NCBI RefSeq assembly: GCF_023507745.1
Contig: NZ_JALPZO010000073.1
Span: 1 to 64,000 of the forward strand
DNA length: 64,000 nucleotides
Origin: Vreelandella olivaria
Lineage (GTDB): Bacteria; Pseudomonadota; Gammaproteobacteria; Pseudomonadales; Halomonadaceae
Direction: 5' to 3'
Part shown: piece by piece, positions 36,361 through 44,917 of the stretch
How the letters are laid out: each line of letters opens with the position of its first letter
Position numbering within the stretch: the first letter of the stretch is position 1
The notes under the pieces: model-generated
Seen by the model: only the letters and a program-made list of their open reading frames with translations
Told to the model about the DNA's origin: nothing
Database searches by the model: none
Program-made: the position numbers and the translations under genes

Positions 36361-37860
36361 TTAGCGTGGGGTTGAAGCCGCTTCAGAGCCAGTCAGTGTA
36401 GGCTCTGGTACTTGCTCCATGCGTTGGCGCTCCTGATCAAGAATTGCTAAAGCCTCAGATGAGGTGATACGCGAAGCAGGCGCCAGGAGGGTTACCGCTA
36501 CCCCGGTGACCAGGGCTGCCAGCACGGCGGGAATACTGGGATTACCCCAGAAGGCCGTCCAATCGCTGTTAGCGATAATGAGCATAGACGTTAGCGAAGC
36601 ACTGATCAGTGTCGCGATGGCACCTTGCCAGTTGTAGCGCGGCCAGAAGCGGCCCAGCATGGCACACACAAACAGCCCTGACAGGATGGTTGAAATCATC
36701 CGGGTGATGTAAGTGATGACATTATCAGAAGTAAGCGCAAATAAGAGTGCCAGGCCGATAGTAGCCACTAATGCAATGCGCGAAAAGCGTACCACGTTAC
36801 GTGCAGAGGGCGTACGACCTGTTGCCAGCACGTATAAGTCACGAATCAGGGTAGAGACACCGGCAATGGCATCCGAGCTGGCACTCGACATGGTGGCTGA
36901 AAGCCCTGCGATCAATAACAGTAGCCCTAATCCGAGAGGCATAATTTCAGTGGCCAGGAACGGGAAGGCATAGTTGCTATTCTCAAGCCCAGGATTCAAC
37001 GCGTGAGTCGCCATTCCAATAATGGCGGGGATAATAGAGAAGCCCAGGTAGAGAACTCCCGTAATCAGAAACGAACGGCGTACCGAACTCACTGATTCGC
37101 CAGAGTAAATGCGTTGACGAAAGGAGGGGGTTGCCAACACACCAATGGCGATGACGGCTGCCAGCGACAGAGCGGGCAGGGCGCCAATCTGTCCGATGCC
37201 TAAAAAGCTGGTAGCTCCCGCATCCATGCCTGCGGCAAGCCCTGAAAAGCCGCCAACTTCCACTAGCGCCAAAATGGCCATCAGGATAAAGCCTGCAAAC
37301 AGCACGATGGCTTGAATGGTGTCGGTCCAGATCACTGCAAAGTAACCGCCGACAACGCAGTAAATGCCAAAGCCCAAGGCTACCAGGATACGCGCCGTCG
37401 TCAGGTCGATACCTGCCATCCAGGACAGATAAAGGCCGCCACCGAGGATATGTGCACCCAGCCAGCCGATGCAGGCAATATAGATAAGGAGCGCCACGAT
37501 ATTGCGTACCAGACGGTTAGCGCCAACGTAATAAGCGATCTCTTCGCTCATGGTCATAAAACGCAGCCTGCGTACCGGCGCAAAGCAGATGGCGAGTAGC
37601 AGCACACCGATAGCGCCACCAATACCGTATAAAGCGCCAGCCCAGCCATTGGCATAACCGAAGCCAACGGCACCCATACTTGAGCCGGTGCCCACCATGG
37701 TAGCTACCGTGGTGCCTACGGTGAGAAAGAGAGGAACACTGCGACCGCCGAGCAGAAAGTCGTCTCCGCTACCGCGTTTGTGCCGAGAGACCCACCAGCC
37801 AAACGCAATCATGGCGGCGATGTAGAGAAGAAAGGTGACAAGGAATATTTGACTGTTCAT
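36361..37860 (-). CDS. Sodium:solute symporter (SSS family)
   Basis: This is a 499-residue SSS-family carrier with about 13 membrane helices. FLLGGRSVPLFLTVGTTVATM and SMGAVGFGYANGWAGALYG lie near the N-terminus, and a sodium-site-like LLIAGLSATMSSASSDAIAG near the middle. It follows the RidA gene after a 145-base gap in the same direction and is probably the last gene of the RpiR-deacylase-RidA operon. That context suggests uptake of an N-acyl amino acid, peptide-like or D-amino acid compound. The substrate cannot be read from sequence. Confidence 0.85.
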   Translation of the reverse strand: MNSQIFLVTFLLYIAAMIAFGWWVSRHKRGSGDDFLLGGRSVPLFLTVGTTVATMVGTGSSMGAVGFGYANGWAGALYGIGGAIGVLLLAICFAPVRRLRFMTMSEEIAYYVGANRLVRNIVALLIYIACIGWLGAHILGGGLYLSWMAGIDLTTARILVALGFGIYCVVGGYFAVIWTDTIQAIVLFAGFILMAILALVEVGGFSGLAAGMDAGATSFLGIGQIGALPALSLAAVIAIGVLATPSFRQRIYSGESVSSVRRSFLITGVLYLGFSIIPAIIGMATHALNPGLENSNYAFPFLATEIMPLGLGLLLLIAGLSATMSSASSDAIAGVSTLIRDLYVLATGRTPSARNVVRFSRIALVATIGLALLFALTSDNVITYITRMISTILSGLFVCAMLGRFWPRYNWQGAIATLISASLTSMLIIANSDWTAFWGNPSIPAVLAALVTGVAVTLLAPASRITSSEALAILDQERQRMEQVPEPTLTGSEAASTPR

Positions 37861-38005
37861 GGTAACCTCTTATCGTTGTTTATCCGGCCGTTGCCGCGGC
37901 CGAAAATAGGCAATGGAGGTGATTGCCGCGGGCGTTCTTATGCTAGTCACGCGGTAATCTGGCACCGTGCCCTTGCCGGGGCGCGGTGTCTTCTTATTGG
38001 ATGTG

Positions 38006-38398
38006 TTAAGCGCGATCAGCCCTGAAGCACTTCACATCGACTTCTACTTTGCAGTCCACTACCAGGTCCTGAACGCTACAGATGCGTGCCGGTGGGTTGT
38101 CGCCAAACAGCTCCTTAAACACCTTGTTGAAAGAGGTGAAGTAACGTGCATCAGTCAAAACAGCAGTGACATGCACCACATCTTCAACGCTGTAGCCAGC
38201 TTCGTTCATAATGCTCAGGCAGTTATCGAAGGCGAGACGGGTTTGCTCAATGATGCCGCCGTCAACAACTTCGCCATCGGTCATTGGTGTTTGGCCGGAT
38301 ACGTATAACCAGCCACCTGCCTCTACGGCGCGGGCAAAGGGTAGTTTCTGGCCGCCAGTACCAACGCCACCTTCGGTGCCGTATCGTGTGATGCTCAT
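38006..38398 (-). CDS. RidA-family reactive enamine/imine deaminase
   Basis: This is a 130-residue RidA/YjgF/UK114 protein. The conserved core GWLYVSGQTP and the substrate-binding arginine in NPPARICSVQDL are present, so enamine hydrolysis is expected. It hydrolyses 2-aminoacrylate and related imines released by PLP dehydratases and amino acid oxidases. It overlaps the N-acyl-D-amino-acid deacylase by four bases, and a D-serine-dehydratase-like gene lies across the operon, which fits detoxifying the 2-aminoacrylate made there. Confidence 0.88.
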   Translation of the reverse strand: MSITRYGTEGGVGTGGQKLPFARAVEAGGWLYVSGQTPMTDGEVVDGGIIEQTRLAFDNCLSIMNEAGYSVEDVVHVTAVLTDARYFTSFNKVFKELFGDNPPARICSVQDLVVDCKVEVDVKCFRADRA

Positions 38399-39882
38399 GG
38401 TGTTTGCTCCTGTTTGGATTGATCAGAGGGTGTCATGTGAGAAATGCGTTCAGTGCGTCTTAGCATCCGCCCTGAGCGTTGCCCGGTAATGGCGCCTTGG
38501 TGATAGGCGATCTTGCCATTCACTACCACCAGCTCAATGCCTTTAGCGGCGGCGATAGGGGTTTCGTAATTTGCTGTGTCTTCAAGCGTATTCAGGTCAA
38601 AAAGAGTGAGGTCTGCGTAAGCTCCAATGCGGATTGTCCCCCGATCCGTTAAGCCAAAATTGGCAGCCGAAAGACTGGTCATCTTGCGCACCGCTTCGGC
38701 TAGGGGCATTAAATTTAAATCTCGGCTGTAATGGGCAAGAACACGTGGAAAAGCCCCCCACAACCGTGGGTGAGGGTTGGGGTCATTGGGCAGGCCATCG
38801 GAACCCACCATGGAGAGCGGATGTGCCAGAACCTGCTGCATATCCGCCTCACTCATGTTGTGGTAAACCGCCCCGGCGGGCTGTAACTTCCTGGCCGCAT
38901 CGATGAGCGGCATCTTCCATTCGGTGGCAATATCCTTCAAAGGGCGGCGTGCCTGCTCAGGGTGAGGCTGAGACCAGGTAATAGTGATCTCAATTTCATC
39001 TGTCACCTGACCTAAGTCGAGGGTGGAAGAGCCGGCGGTATAGGGGTAGCAATCGCAGTGGGCATGTTGGTGCTGAGTGGCGGCTTCAAGTTTGCTCAGT
39101 GCCTGGACAGCACCACCCCAGTTGCCCGCTCCGGCGCATTTTAGGTGCGAGATTACTAGTGGCACCTTGCCTTCGCGCGCTGTATTAAATGCCTCATCCA
39201 TCGCATCCAGCAGGCCTGCAAACTCGTCACGCAGATGCGTGGTATATACGCCGCCTGCCTCCCCAACGATAGCTACCAGAGGTGCCATTTCGGTGGTGGG
39301 TGCATGAATTGCATTGCGGTAAGCCAGTCCAGAACTGAGCCCTAAAGCACCTTCATCCAGCGCTTGTCGTAGCAGCGCCTCCATCGTGGAGATTTCTGCT
39401 GAATTTGCGGGGCGGTCAAAGCTATCCATTACCTGGCTACGCAAACTGGTATGCCCCATCAGGGCGGCAACGTTAATACTGGGTTGGGCGGTATCGACGG
39501 CCTGGGCATAGTCAGCAAAGGTGGGGTAGCGGAAGTCTTCGGCATTACCCAATAGATTCATCGGGTCGGGAACATCGTGCGCCAGTGTGACAGGGCTTGC
39601 ACTGATGCCACAGTTGCCCACTACGACGGTGGTCACGCCCTGGGTCAGCTTCGGCTGCATGTCTGGCGTGCGAATCACATTGGTATCGTCATGGGTATGG
39701 ACATCAATAAAACCAGGTGCCAGATAGTATTCCTGGGCATCAATAATGGTATTGGCCTTGGCATAGGGCATCTCGCCGATGGCGCAGATACGCTCGCCTT
39801 GAATAGCCACATCGGCGCGAAAGTGGGGAGCACCTGAGCCATCCAGAACGTTGGCATTACGAATTAACAGGTCGTAAACCAT
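38395..39882 (-). CDS. N-acyl-D-amino-acid deacylase (D-aminoacylase)
   Basis: This is a 495-residue amidohydrolase of the D-aminoacylase family. The N-terminal start is DLLIRNANVLDGSGAPHFRADVAI (abbreviated motif: NVLDGSG). The metal motif is LAPGFIDVHTHDDTNV, followed by GVTTVVVGNCGISASPV and the C-terminal SLSAANFGLTDRGTIRIG. It hydrolyses N-acyl-D-amino acids to a carboxylate and the free D-amino acid. The start at 39882 follows GGGAGA and lies one base past the RpiR stop. It couples to RidA downstream. D-glutamate, D-aspartate or hydrophobic D-residues are possible substrates. Confidence 0.88.
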   Translation of the reverse strand: MVYDLLIRNANVLDGSGAPHFRADVAIQGERICAIGEMPYAKANTIIDAQEYYLAPGFIDVHTHDDTNVIRTPDMQPKLTQGVTTVVVGNCGISASPVTLAHDVPDPMNLLGNAEDFRYPTFADYAQAVDTAQPSINVAALMGHTSLRSQVMDSFDRPANSAEISTMEALLRQALDEGALGLSSGLAYRNAIHAPTTEMAPLVAIVGEAGGVYTTHLRDEFAGLLDAMDEAFNTAREGKVPLVISHLKCAGAGNWGGAVQALSKLEAATQHQHAHCDCYPYTAGSSTLDLGQVTDEIEITITWSQPHPEQARRPLKDIATEWKMPLIDAARKLQPAGAVYHNMSEADMQQVLAHPLSMVGSDGLPNDPNPHPRLWGAFPRVLAHYSRDLNLMPLAEAVRKMTSLSAANFGLTDRGTIRIGAYADLTLFDLNTLEDTANYETPIAAAKGIELVVVNGKIAYHQGAITGQRSGRMLRRTERISHMTPSDQSKQEQTP

Positions 39883-39883
39883 C

Positions 39884-40747
39884 TTAGTCTCCCAATGGCT
39901 GCCGGTTATCACCACCGCGATGGTCATCAAGGCTCAGCTTCAGGCGGCGCAACTTGCTGCGCGAGCGCTCGCGGTGGCGCATGGCGAGTTCAAGTGCCAA
40001 TACATCGATGACCGCCAGCATGGCGTAACGTGAGGCAGAGGGGTGGTAGATAAAGTCGGTTTCACGAGAGGTAATCGGAAGCACAATATGGGATGTTTCG
40101 GCTAGCGGGGAATTCATTGCCGTGATGGCAATCACCTGGGCACCGTACTGTCTGGCAATTTGTGCCGACTCCACCATCTCCGGGGTGTAGCCAGTTGCCG
40201 ACAGCACAACGACCACATCATCCGGCTCAAGGGTAGAGGCTACCATGCGTGGTAGCAGTGCCTGTGGGTAGGCACAGATCGCATAGCCCAGGCGTACCAG
40301 CCGAAACTGAAGCTCCTGGGAAAGGATGCTTGAACCACCCCCAGCACCGAAGACGAGTATCTGGCGTGCTTGGTCTAACTGTTCCACTGCACTCGCCACA
40401 TCGGCCTGGGCGAGAAGATCCCGGTTAAGCGCCAGTGTTTGGGTGGCAATTTCATAGACGACGCTTGAGCCATCTTCGGGCGTTGCTTCCTGGATAAAAC
40501 GACGACCCGCCGCCAGGGCGCGGGTTAAACGGGTTTTTAAATCGCGCACGTTGGTGCAGCCAACTGCACGGGCAAATCGGGTGACGCTGGCATCACTGAC
40601 GCCAGCGCGTTTTGCAATCTCACCGATACTGGCCTCGGTGACAAAATCAATGTCGGTAAAAATCAGCTCAGCGACTTTTTTCTCAGCATCGCGCAGCGCG
40701 CCAAAATCGGTGGTAATACGTGACAAAATATCTATTTCCTGAATCAC
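39884..40747 (-). CDS. RpiR-family transcriptional regulator (HTH plus SIS domain)
   Basis: This is a 287-residue RpiR/MurR-type regulator. The N-terminal helix-turn-helix reads ASIGEIAKRAGVSDASVTRF, and a SIS domain at about residues 115-250 has ILVFGAGGGSSILSQELQFRL and VVVVLSATGYTPE. The GTG start at 40747 follows AGGAGT. SIS domains usually bind phosphorylated or amino sugars, and some RpiR members control D-amino acid genes. It heads the operon RpiR, deacylase, RidA, symporter and is divergent from the D-serine-dehydratase-like gene, so it should control both from the repeats at 40784-40827. Confidence 0.88.
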   Translation of the reverse strand: MIQEIDILSRITTDFGALRDAEKKVAELIFTDIDFVTEASIGEIAKRAGVSDASVTRFARAVGCTNVRDLKTRLTRALAAGRRFIQEATPEDGSSVVYEIATQTLALNRDLLAQADVASAVEQLDQARQILVFGAGGGSSILSQELQFRLVRLGYAICAYPQALLPRMVASTLEPDDVVVVLSATGYTPEMVESAQIARQYGAQVIAITAMNSPLAETSHIVLPITSRETDFIYHPSASRYAMLAVIDVLALELAMRHRERSRSKLRRLKLSLDDHRGGDNRQPLGD

Positions 40748-40783
40748 CGTGGACTCCTGGAGGTTGCCTTGTTTAAAAACTAT

Positions 40784-40827
40784 GTTAGTTTCTAACTTAA
40801 AGTCAATAAGTGTGAAAATTTCTAACA
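40784..40827. promoter_or_regulatory. Candidate RpiR operator region (repeated TTTCTAAC)
   Basis: GTTAGTTTCTAAC at 40784-40796 is an inverted repeat with a three-base centre. The half TTTCTAAC recurs at 40819-40826, 30 bases on, about three helical turns. The block lies between the divergent RpiR and D-serine-dehydratase-like genes, a typical place for the regulator to bind. Confidence 0.45.
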
Positions 40828-40871
40828 TTGCTGCGGTTAACATCTATTCTGAATCTGCTGGAGGTGTAGAG

Positions 40872-42083
40872 ATGCAAGCGAATGCTTTAACGGTGGAGAA
40901 AGGCGGTATTGAGTTGGGGCCTAACCTGTTGTCAGGAGTGAGCTTGCCAGCAGCCGTGGTTTACAAGGGGCCGCTGGAGCACAACCTGACGTGGATGCAG
41001 CGCTTTGCTGAGGCTCACGGTGCTCATTTGGCTCCTCATGGTAAAACCACCATGACACCTGCACTTTTCCATCGCCAGATTCAGGCGGGGGCGTGGGGCA
41101 TTACACTGGCAACGGCACCCCAGTGCCGCGCTGCTTTTGTTAATGGTATCAAACGGTTGTTGATGGCTAACCAACTGGTGGGGCAGGCCAATATGGCCAT
41201 TGTTGCCTCCCTGCTGGAAAAGGGCGCTGAGTTTTTCTGCGTCGTTGATAGCCATGAAAACGTACGCCAGCTAGGGCGCTTTTTTGCTGAACGCGGTTTA
41301 AGGTTATCGGTGCTGATTGAGGTGGGAGTGGAGGGGGGGCGTTGCGGTTGCCGTACCCAGCAGCACATTCTCTCTTTGGCAGACGCTATTTCGGATGAGC
41401 CTGCGCTTTCACTGGTAGGGCTGGAAGGTTATGAAGGTGTTGTACACGGCGATGATCCTGAAACCGGAATCCGTCATTATGCTAAGTATTTAGTGGAGGT
41501 GGCGGTAGCACTGGAGGGCGCTGGTCACTTTGCAGACCCTAACCCGATTGTGACGGCATCGGGTTCTGCCTGGTATGACGTCATTGCGGAAGCTTTCCAC
41601 GCAGCGCCACTGCAACAAGGTAGATTCACCCCTGTGTTACGCCCTGGATGCTATGTGGTGCACGATCATGGGTTGTATCGTGATGCGCAGGCTGCGGTGA
41701 TGGCACGTCGGCCTGATTTACAGCAGGGGCTTGAGCCTGCTTTGGAAGTGTTTGCCCAGGTGCAGTCACTACCGGAGCCGGGACTTGCCATTATCGCACT
41801 CGGGAAACGCGATATTGGTCACGACCAGTTGCCTATCGCCCTGCGCCGCTACCGGGAAGCTGGAGCGCGCGAGCAACTGCTTTCGGTAGCAGGCTGGGAA
41901 GTGACCAAAATAATGGATCAGCATACCTTTGTGCGGTTACCTGAAGCAGCGCAGGATGTTACGGTGGGGGATATCGTGGCGTTTGGCGCCTCTCATCCGT
42001 GTTTGACGTTTGATAAGTGGCGCCAACTGCTGTTGGTAGATAGCGATTTAAACGTTAAAGAACATCTGCCCACCTGCTTTTAA
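40872..42083 (+). CDS. D-serine dehydratase-like / D-threonine aldolase-family PLP enzyme (fold type III)
   Basis: This is a 403-residue alanine-racemase-fold PLP enzyme of the D-serine dehydratase-like (DSD1) family. The PLP lysine is Lys58 in LAPHGKTTMTP. GVEGGRCGCR and GLEGYEGVVHG follow, and the C-terminal metal-binding pair is His and Cys in ASHPCLTF. Members deaminate D-serine, D-threonine or hydroxyaspartate to 2-oxoacids through enamines, or cleave D-threonine. The ATG follows GGAGGTG; a longer in-frame version would cross the operator repeats. With the deacylase and RidA on the other strand it forms a logical N-acyl-D-amino acid pathway. Confidence 0.85.
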   Translation: MQANALTVEKGGIELGPNLLSGVSLPAAVVYKGPLEHNLTWMQRFAEAHGAHLAPHGKTTMTPALFHRQIQAGAWGITLATAPQCRAAFVNGIKRLLMANQLVGQANMAIVASLLEKGAEFFCVVDSHENVRQLGRFFAERGLRLSVLIEVGVEGGRCGCRTQQHILSLADAISDEPALSLVGLEGYEGVVHGDDPETGIRHYAKYLVEVAVALEGAGHFADPNPIVTASGSAWYDVIAEAFHAAPLQQGRFTPVLRPGCYVVHDHGLYRDAQAAVMARRPDLQQGLEPALEVFAQVQSLPEPGLAIIALGKRDIGHDQLPIALRRYREAGAREQLLSVAGWEVTKIMDQHTFVRLPEAAQDVTVGDIVAFGASHPCLTFDKWRQLLLVDSDLNVKEHLPTCF

Positions 42084-42192
42084 TAAGTAAGGCTCAAGCA
42101 GCTGGCAGATGCCCACCAATGGCAAGTGTCAGGGCATTTGCCAGCTCTCCCAACTGCTCCCGGCAGCGTTCAATGCTGGGAACTTCCTTTAA

Positions 42193-42229
42193 AAGCTTAA
42201 ATATGTGATTAGAAGCTTAAATATGTGAT
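42193..42229. repeat. Tandem duplication, two copies of a 17-base unit, period 20
   Basis: AAGCTTAAATATGTGAT occurs at 42193-42209 and again at 42213-42229. The right copy encodes the last residues of the HAD phosphatase, whose TAA spans 42209-42211. The left copy lies just beyond the stop, so the gene end was duplicated. Confidence 0.85.
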
Positions 42230-42883
42230 AGCCGCTAGCAGCTCACTGGCATGACGAATACCGATAGCGCCTTCGGGCGTTTTTTCTTCTTCAGGAAAGT
42301 GGTTAAGGTGGATAACGTGCATACCTGCTGCCAGCCCTGCTTGAACACCTACGGCAGCGTCGTCGATCACAACGCAGTGTTCCGGTAAATAGCCCATGGC
42401 GGTGGCCGCTTTGCGATAAAGCTCCGGGTCTGGCTTCCAGACATTGAGGGTATAGGCGCTGAACAAGCGCTCTTCGAAATAGTGGGAGAGCTTGGTGCTT
42501 TCCAGGGCGCAGCGAATTTTGCGTTCAGGCCCATTGGATACCACGGCTTTTGCGTAGTCGTTTAATTGTGCCAGGGCGGCAGGCATGCCTTCAATCGCAA
42601 TCAGTTCGGTTCGCATGCGTGCTTCCATGCGGGCGCGCATATTCGATTCAAGTGTGGCGGATCTGCCTTCTGCCAGGGGCTGGAAGCGACTCTCCAGTGT
42701 TTGGACGATCGTGTGAAAACGCACACCACGAAACTCTTGCATATATTGTCGCGCTGTAAAGGGCAGGCCGTATTCAGGCAGGATATCGCCCATTACCTCG
42801 GCGAGGAGGATTTCACTATCCACCAGGGTGCCATCGCAATCAAACAGCAGGCAGAAAGATGTGGCCTTGTTAGCAGAACTCAT
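42209..42883 (-). CDS. HAD-IA family sugar phosphatase-like hydrolase
   Basis: This is a 224-residue haloacid-dehalogenase-like hydrolase. Motif I is LLFDCDGTLVDSE, motif II is AVVSNGPERK, and motif IV is VVIDDAAVGVQAGLAAGM. The cap domain lies between residues 17 and 85. It resembles the YieH/GPP group that removes phosphate from sugar or sugar-acid phosphates. It is the last gene of the LacI operon and overlaps the reductase gene by four bases (ATGA). The ATG at 42883 is better spaced from GGAAG than the one at 42889. Its C-terminus runs into a tandem repeat. Confidence 0.85.
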   Translation of the reverse strand: MSSANKATSFCLLFDCDGTLVDSEILLAEVMGDILPEYGLPFTARQYMQEFRGVRFHTIVQTLESRFQPLAEGRSATLESNMRARMEARMRTELIAIEGMPAALAQLNDYAKAVVSNGPERKIRCALESTKLSHYFEERLFSAYTLNVWKPDPELYRKAATAMGYLPEHCVVIDDAAVGVQAGLAAGMHVIHLNHFPEEEKTPEGAIGIRHASELLAAITYLSF

Positions 42884-43854
42884 CGCCATACTTCCTCATT
42901 AACCAGGCTGATGGGACGTTTGCCCTGTAAGGCCAAACGAGTATTATCCACTGCCCGCTGCGCCATGGCATCTCGGGTTTCGTGGGTGGCAGAGCCAATA
43001 TGGGGCAGGGCAACGACGTTTGCCATACGCGGTAGCGGTGACTCGCTGGAAAGGGGTTCCTGGGCAAAAACGTCCAATCCCGCCGCTTTAATCACGCCCT
43101 GTTCCAGGGCCTCAATCAAGGCTTTTTCATCGATGACCTTGCCACGTGCAATATTGACCAATATCGCAGAAGGCTTCATGTGGGCGAGTTCAGTGACGCC
43201 GATCAAGTGTTCAGTTTCGGCTGTCAGAGGGACGGTTACGCAGACAAAATCAGCATCGGCCAGCAGTTCGTGCAGTTCACACCGCTGAGCGCCGAGCTCT
43301 TGCTCCAGGGCCGGTTTTGGCGATGCGTTGGAGTAAAGAATGCGCATCCCAAAGCCGAGGGCGCCGCGTCTGGCAACCGCTTGCCCTATACGGCCAAAGC
43401 CGACCATGCCGAGGGTTTTGCCGTGTACGTCACTGCCGAACAAGTCGGGGCCGATGCTCGTTTGCCAGTGTCCCTCTTTAATCCATTCGGCCAGTTCGAC
43501 AACCCGTCTGGCGGTTGCCATGATCAGTGCAAACCCCGTATCGGCGGTGGTTTCTGTCAGCACATCGGGTGTGTTGCACAGCATTATGCCGCGCTTGGTC
43601 AACTCGTCGACGGGGATATTGTCGTAGCCGACAGAGATGGTCGCAATCACCTCAAGCGCTGGCGCTGCATCGAGTAACGTTGTGGTTACCTGCATGCCTG
43701 AGCCGATGAGCCCGTGGGCATTCGACAGCATGCTGTGCACGTCCGGCTGAGTGAGATCTAACGGTTTGGTTAGTTCCGCCACCTGAAAGTGCTGCTCCAA
43801 CTCTGCCCGTTGGGTGGGGCTGAGTCGCCCCATTACGATGACATTTTTCTGCAT
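42880..43854 (-). CDS. 2-hydroxyacid dehydrogenase, 2-ketoaldonate/glyoxylate reductase type (GhrB-like)
   Basis: This is a 324-residue D-isomer-specific 2-hydroxyacid dehydrogenase, the same length as E. coli GhrB. The NAD(P) loop is GKTLGMVGFGRIGQAVARRG. The catalytic arginine is in LVNIARGKVIDE, the glutamate in DVFAQEPL, and the histidine in LPHIGSATHETR. GhrB-type enzymes reduce glyoxylate, hydroxypyruvate and 2-ketoaldonates such as 2-ketogluconate. The start at 43854 follows AGGAG. It lies between the PfkB kinase and the HAD phosphatase. The arrangement recalls both KDG metabolism and the kgu (2-ketogluconate) operon. Confidence 0.85.
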   Translation of the reverse strand: MQKNVIVMGRLSPTQRAELEQHFQVAELTKPLDLTQPDVHSMLSNAHGLIGSGMQVTTTLLDAAPALEVIATISVGYDNIPVDELTKRGIMLCNTPDVLTETTADTGFALIMATARRVVELAEWIKEGHWQTSIGPDLFGSDVHGKTLGMVGFGRIGQAVARRGALGFGMRILYSNASPKPALEQELGAQRCELHELLADADFVCVTVPLTAETEHLIGVTELAHMKPSAILVNIARGKVIDEKALIEALEQGVIKAAGLDVFAQEPLSSESPLPRMANVVALPHIGSATHETRDAMAQRAVDNTRLALQGKRPISLVNEEVWR

Positions 43855-43882
43855 GCTGACTCCTGTCCATAGAGGGTAGGTA

Positions 43883-44851
43883 TTAGTGCTGTTCCAACTG
43901 TTCCAGAACCTTTCGGGTGGGCAGTCCTTCCATATCACCCACTACCTGTACCGCCTGAGCTCCAACCAAATTACCACGATTGAGTGCCGCTTGAGGGGGC
44001 AGCCCATCCAGCAGGGCACTGATAGCACCTACGGCGAATCCATCTCCTGCACCAACCGTATCAACCACATTGGCCACGGGTTGGCCCGGTAGAGTAAAGC
44101 TTTCCAACTCCCCCCCGAGTATGCCCCGATAGTAACTGCCCTCTGGCCCTAGCTTGATAATCACCGCTTTAACACCCTGCTGAAGGTAGAAGTCGGCAAT
44201 GGCTTCAGGCGTTTCCTGGCCAGTGAGCAAGCGCCCTTCAGATAGCCCTGGCAGCACCCAATCAGCCAGACTGGCAAGCGCATTGAGTGTATCTCGCATG
44301 ATGGCTTCGCTGGGCCATAGCGATGGGCGAAGGTTGGGGTCGAAAGAAATGCTGACACCTGCTCTGCTGGCTTGCTCCATTAAATGGCGCGTTAACTGTG
44401 CGGCACTTTCAGACAGGGCGGGGGTAATGCCGGTGGCGTGCAGGTGGGTGAGGGCTGGAAAGTCGATACCCGTTGCATCCTCAATGCATAGATGGCTGGC
44501 GGCACTGCCACGTCTGAAATAAGTGACCTTCGGGTCGGCTCCGCCCTCGGCACGCTCTTTGAACAGCAGACCAGTGGGGTGTTGTGCGTCGGTATGGATA
44601 TGACGGCTGTCTATCCCCTCGGCCTCCAGGGCCTGGCGGATGAACTGACCGAAACTATCGCTACCCACCCGGCTCATCCAGGCAACATGAAACCCCAGGC
44701 GGGCAAGGCCGATGGCGACATTGTTATCAGCGCCTGCCAGGCGGCGGTGGAAGTGTTCCACCGTGGCAAGTTCGCCTGGGTCGTCTGCCACAAACATTGC
44801 CATGGCTTCGCCAAAGGTAAGAATGCTGGGTGATGAAACAGGTGGTGTCAT
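43883..44851 (-). CDS. PfkB-family sugar kinase, probable 2-keto-3-deoxygluconate kinase
   Basis: This is a 322-residue ribokinase-like kinase. The N-terminal signature is FHRRLAGADNNVAIGLARLG, SFDPNLRPSLW lies mid-protein, and the C-terminal PfkB motif is DTVGAGDGFAVGAISALL with the catalytic Asp. KDG kinase (KdgK) is the best guess, because uxuA/manD and uxaA on either side both make KDG. 2-ketogluconate kinase (KguK) is the alternative, given the adjacent reductase and LacI regulator. The ATG at 44851 follows GAGG; a TTG at 44863 is less likely. No KDPG aldolase gene was seen in the window. Confidence 0.8.
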   Translation of the reverse strand: MTPPVSSPSILTFGEAMAMFVADDPGELATVEHFHRRLAGADNNVAIGLARLGFHVAWMSRVGSDSFGQFIRQALEAEGIDSRHIHTDAQHPTGLLFKERAEGGADPKVTYFRRGSAASHLCIEDATGIDFPALTHLHATGITPALSESAAQLTRHLMEQASRAGVSISFDPNLRPSLWPSEAIMRDTLNALASLADWVLPGLSEGRLLTGQETPEAIADFYLQQGVKAVIIKLGPEGSYYRGILGGELESFTLPGQPVANVVDTVGAGDGFAVGAISALLDGLPPQAALNRGNLVGAQAVQVVGDMEGLPTRKVLEQLEQH

Positions 44852-44917
44852 TGGATGCCTCAAATGGTTGTGTTGTTAAGTGGAAGCTGTTTTGTCACGT
44901 AGTGAGTTTTGGGCCCG

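Noticed and set aside
37861-38005. CGGCCG-containing inverted repeat between RidA and the symporter as a terminator
   Set aside because: The stem is only about six base pairs and lacks a clear T-run; the genes are more likely in one operon.
39241-39252. GGTATATACG in the deacylase gene as another HutC operator
   Set aside because: It misses the palindromic ends, lies inside a coding sequence and is far from the hut genes.
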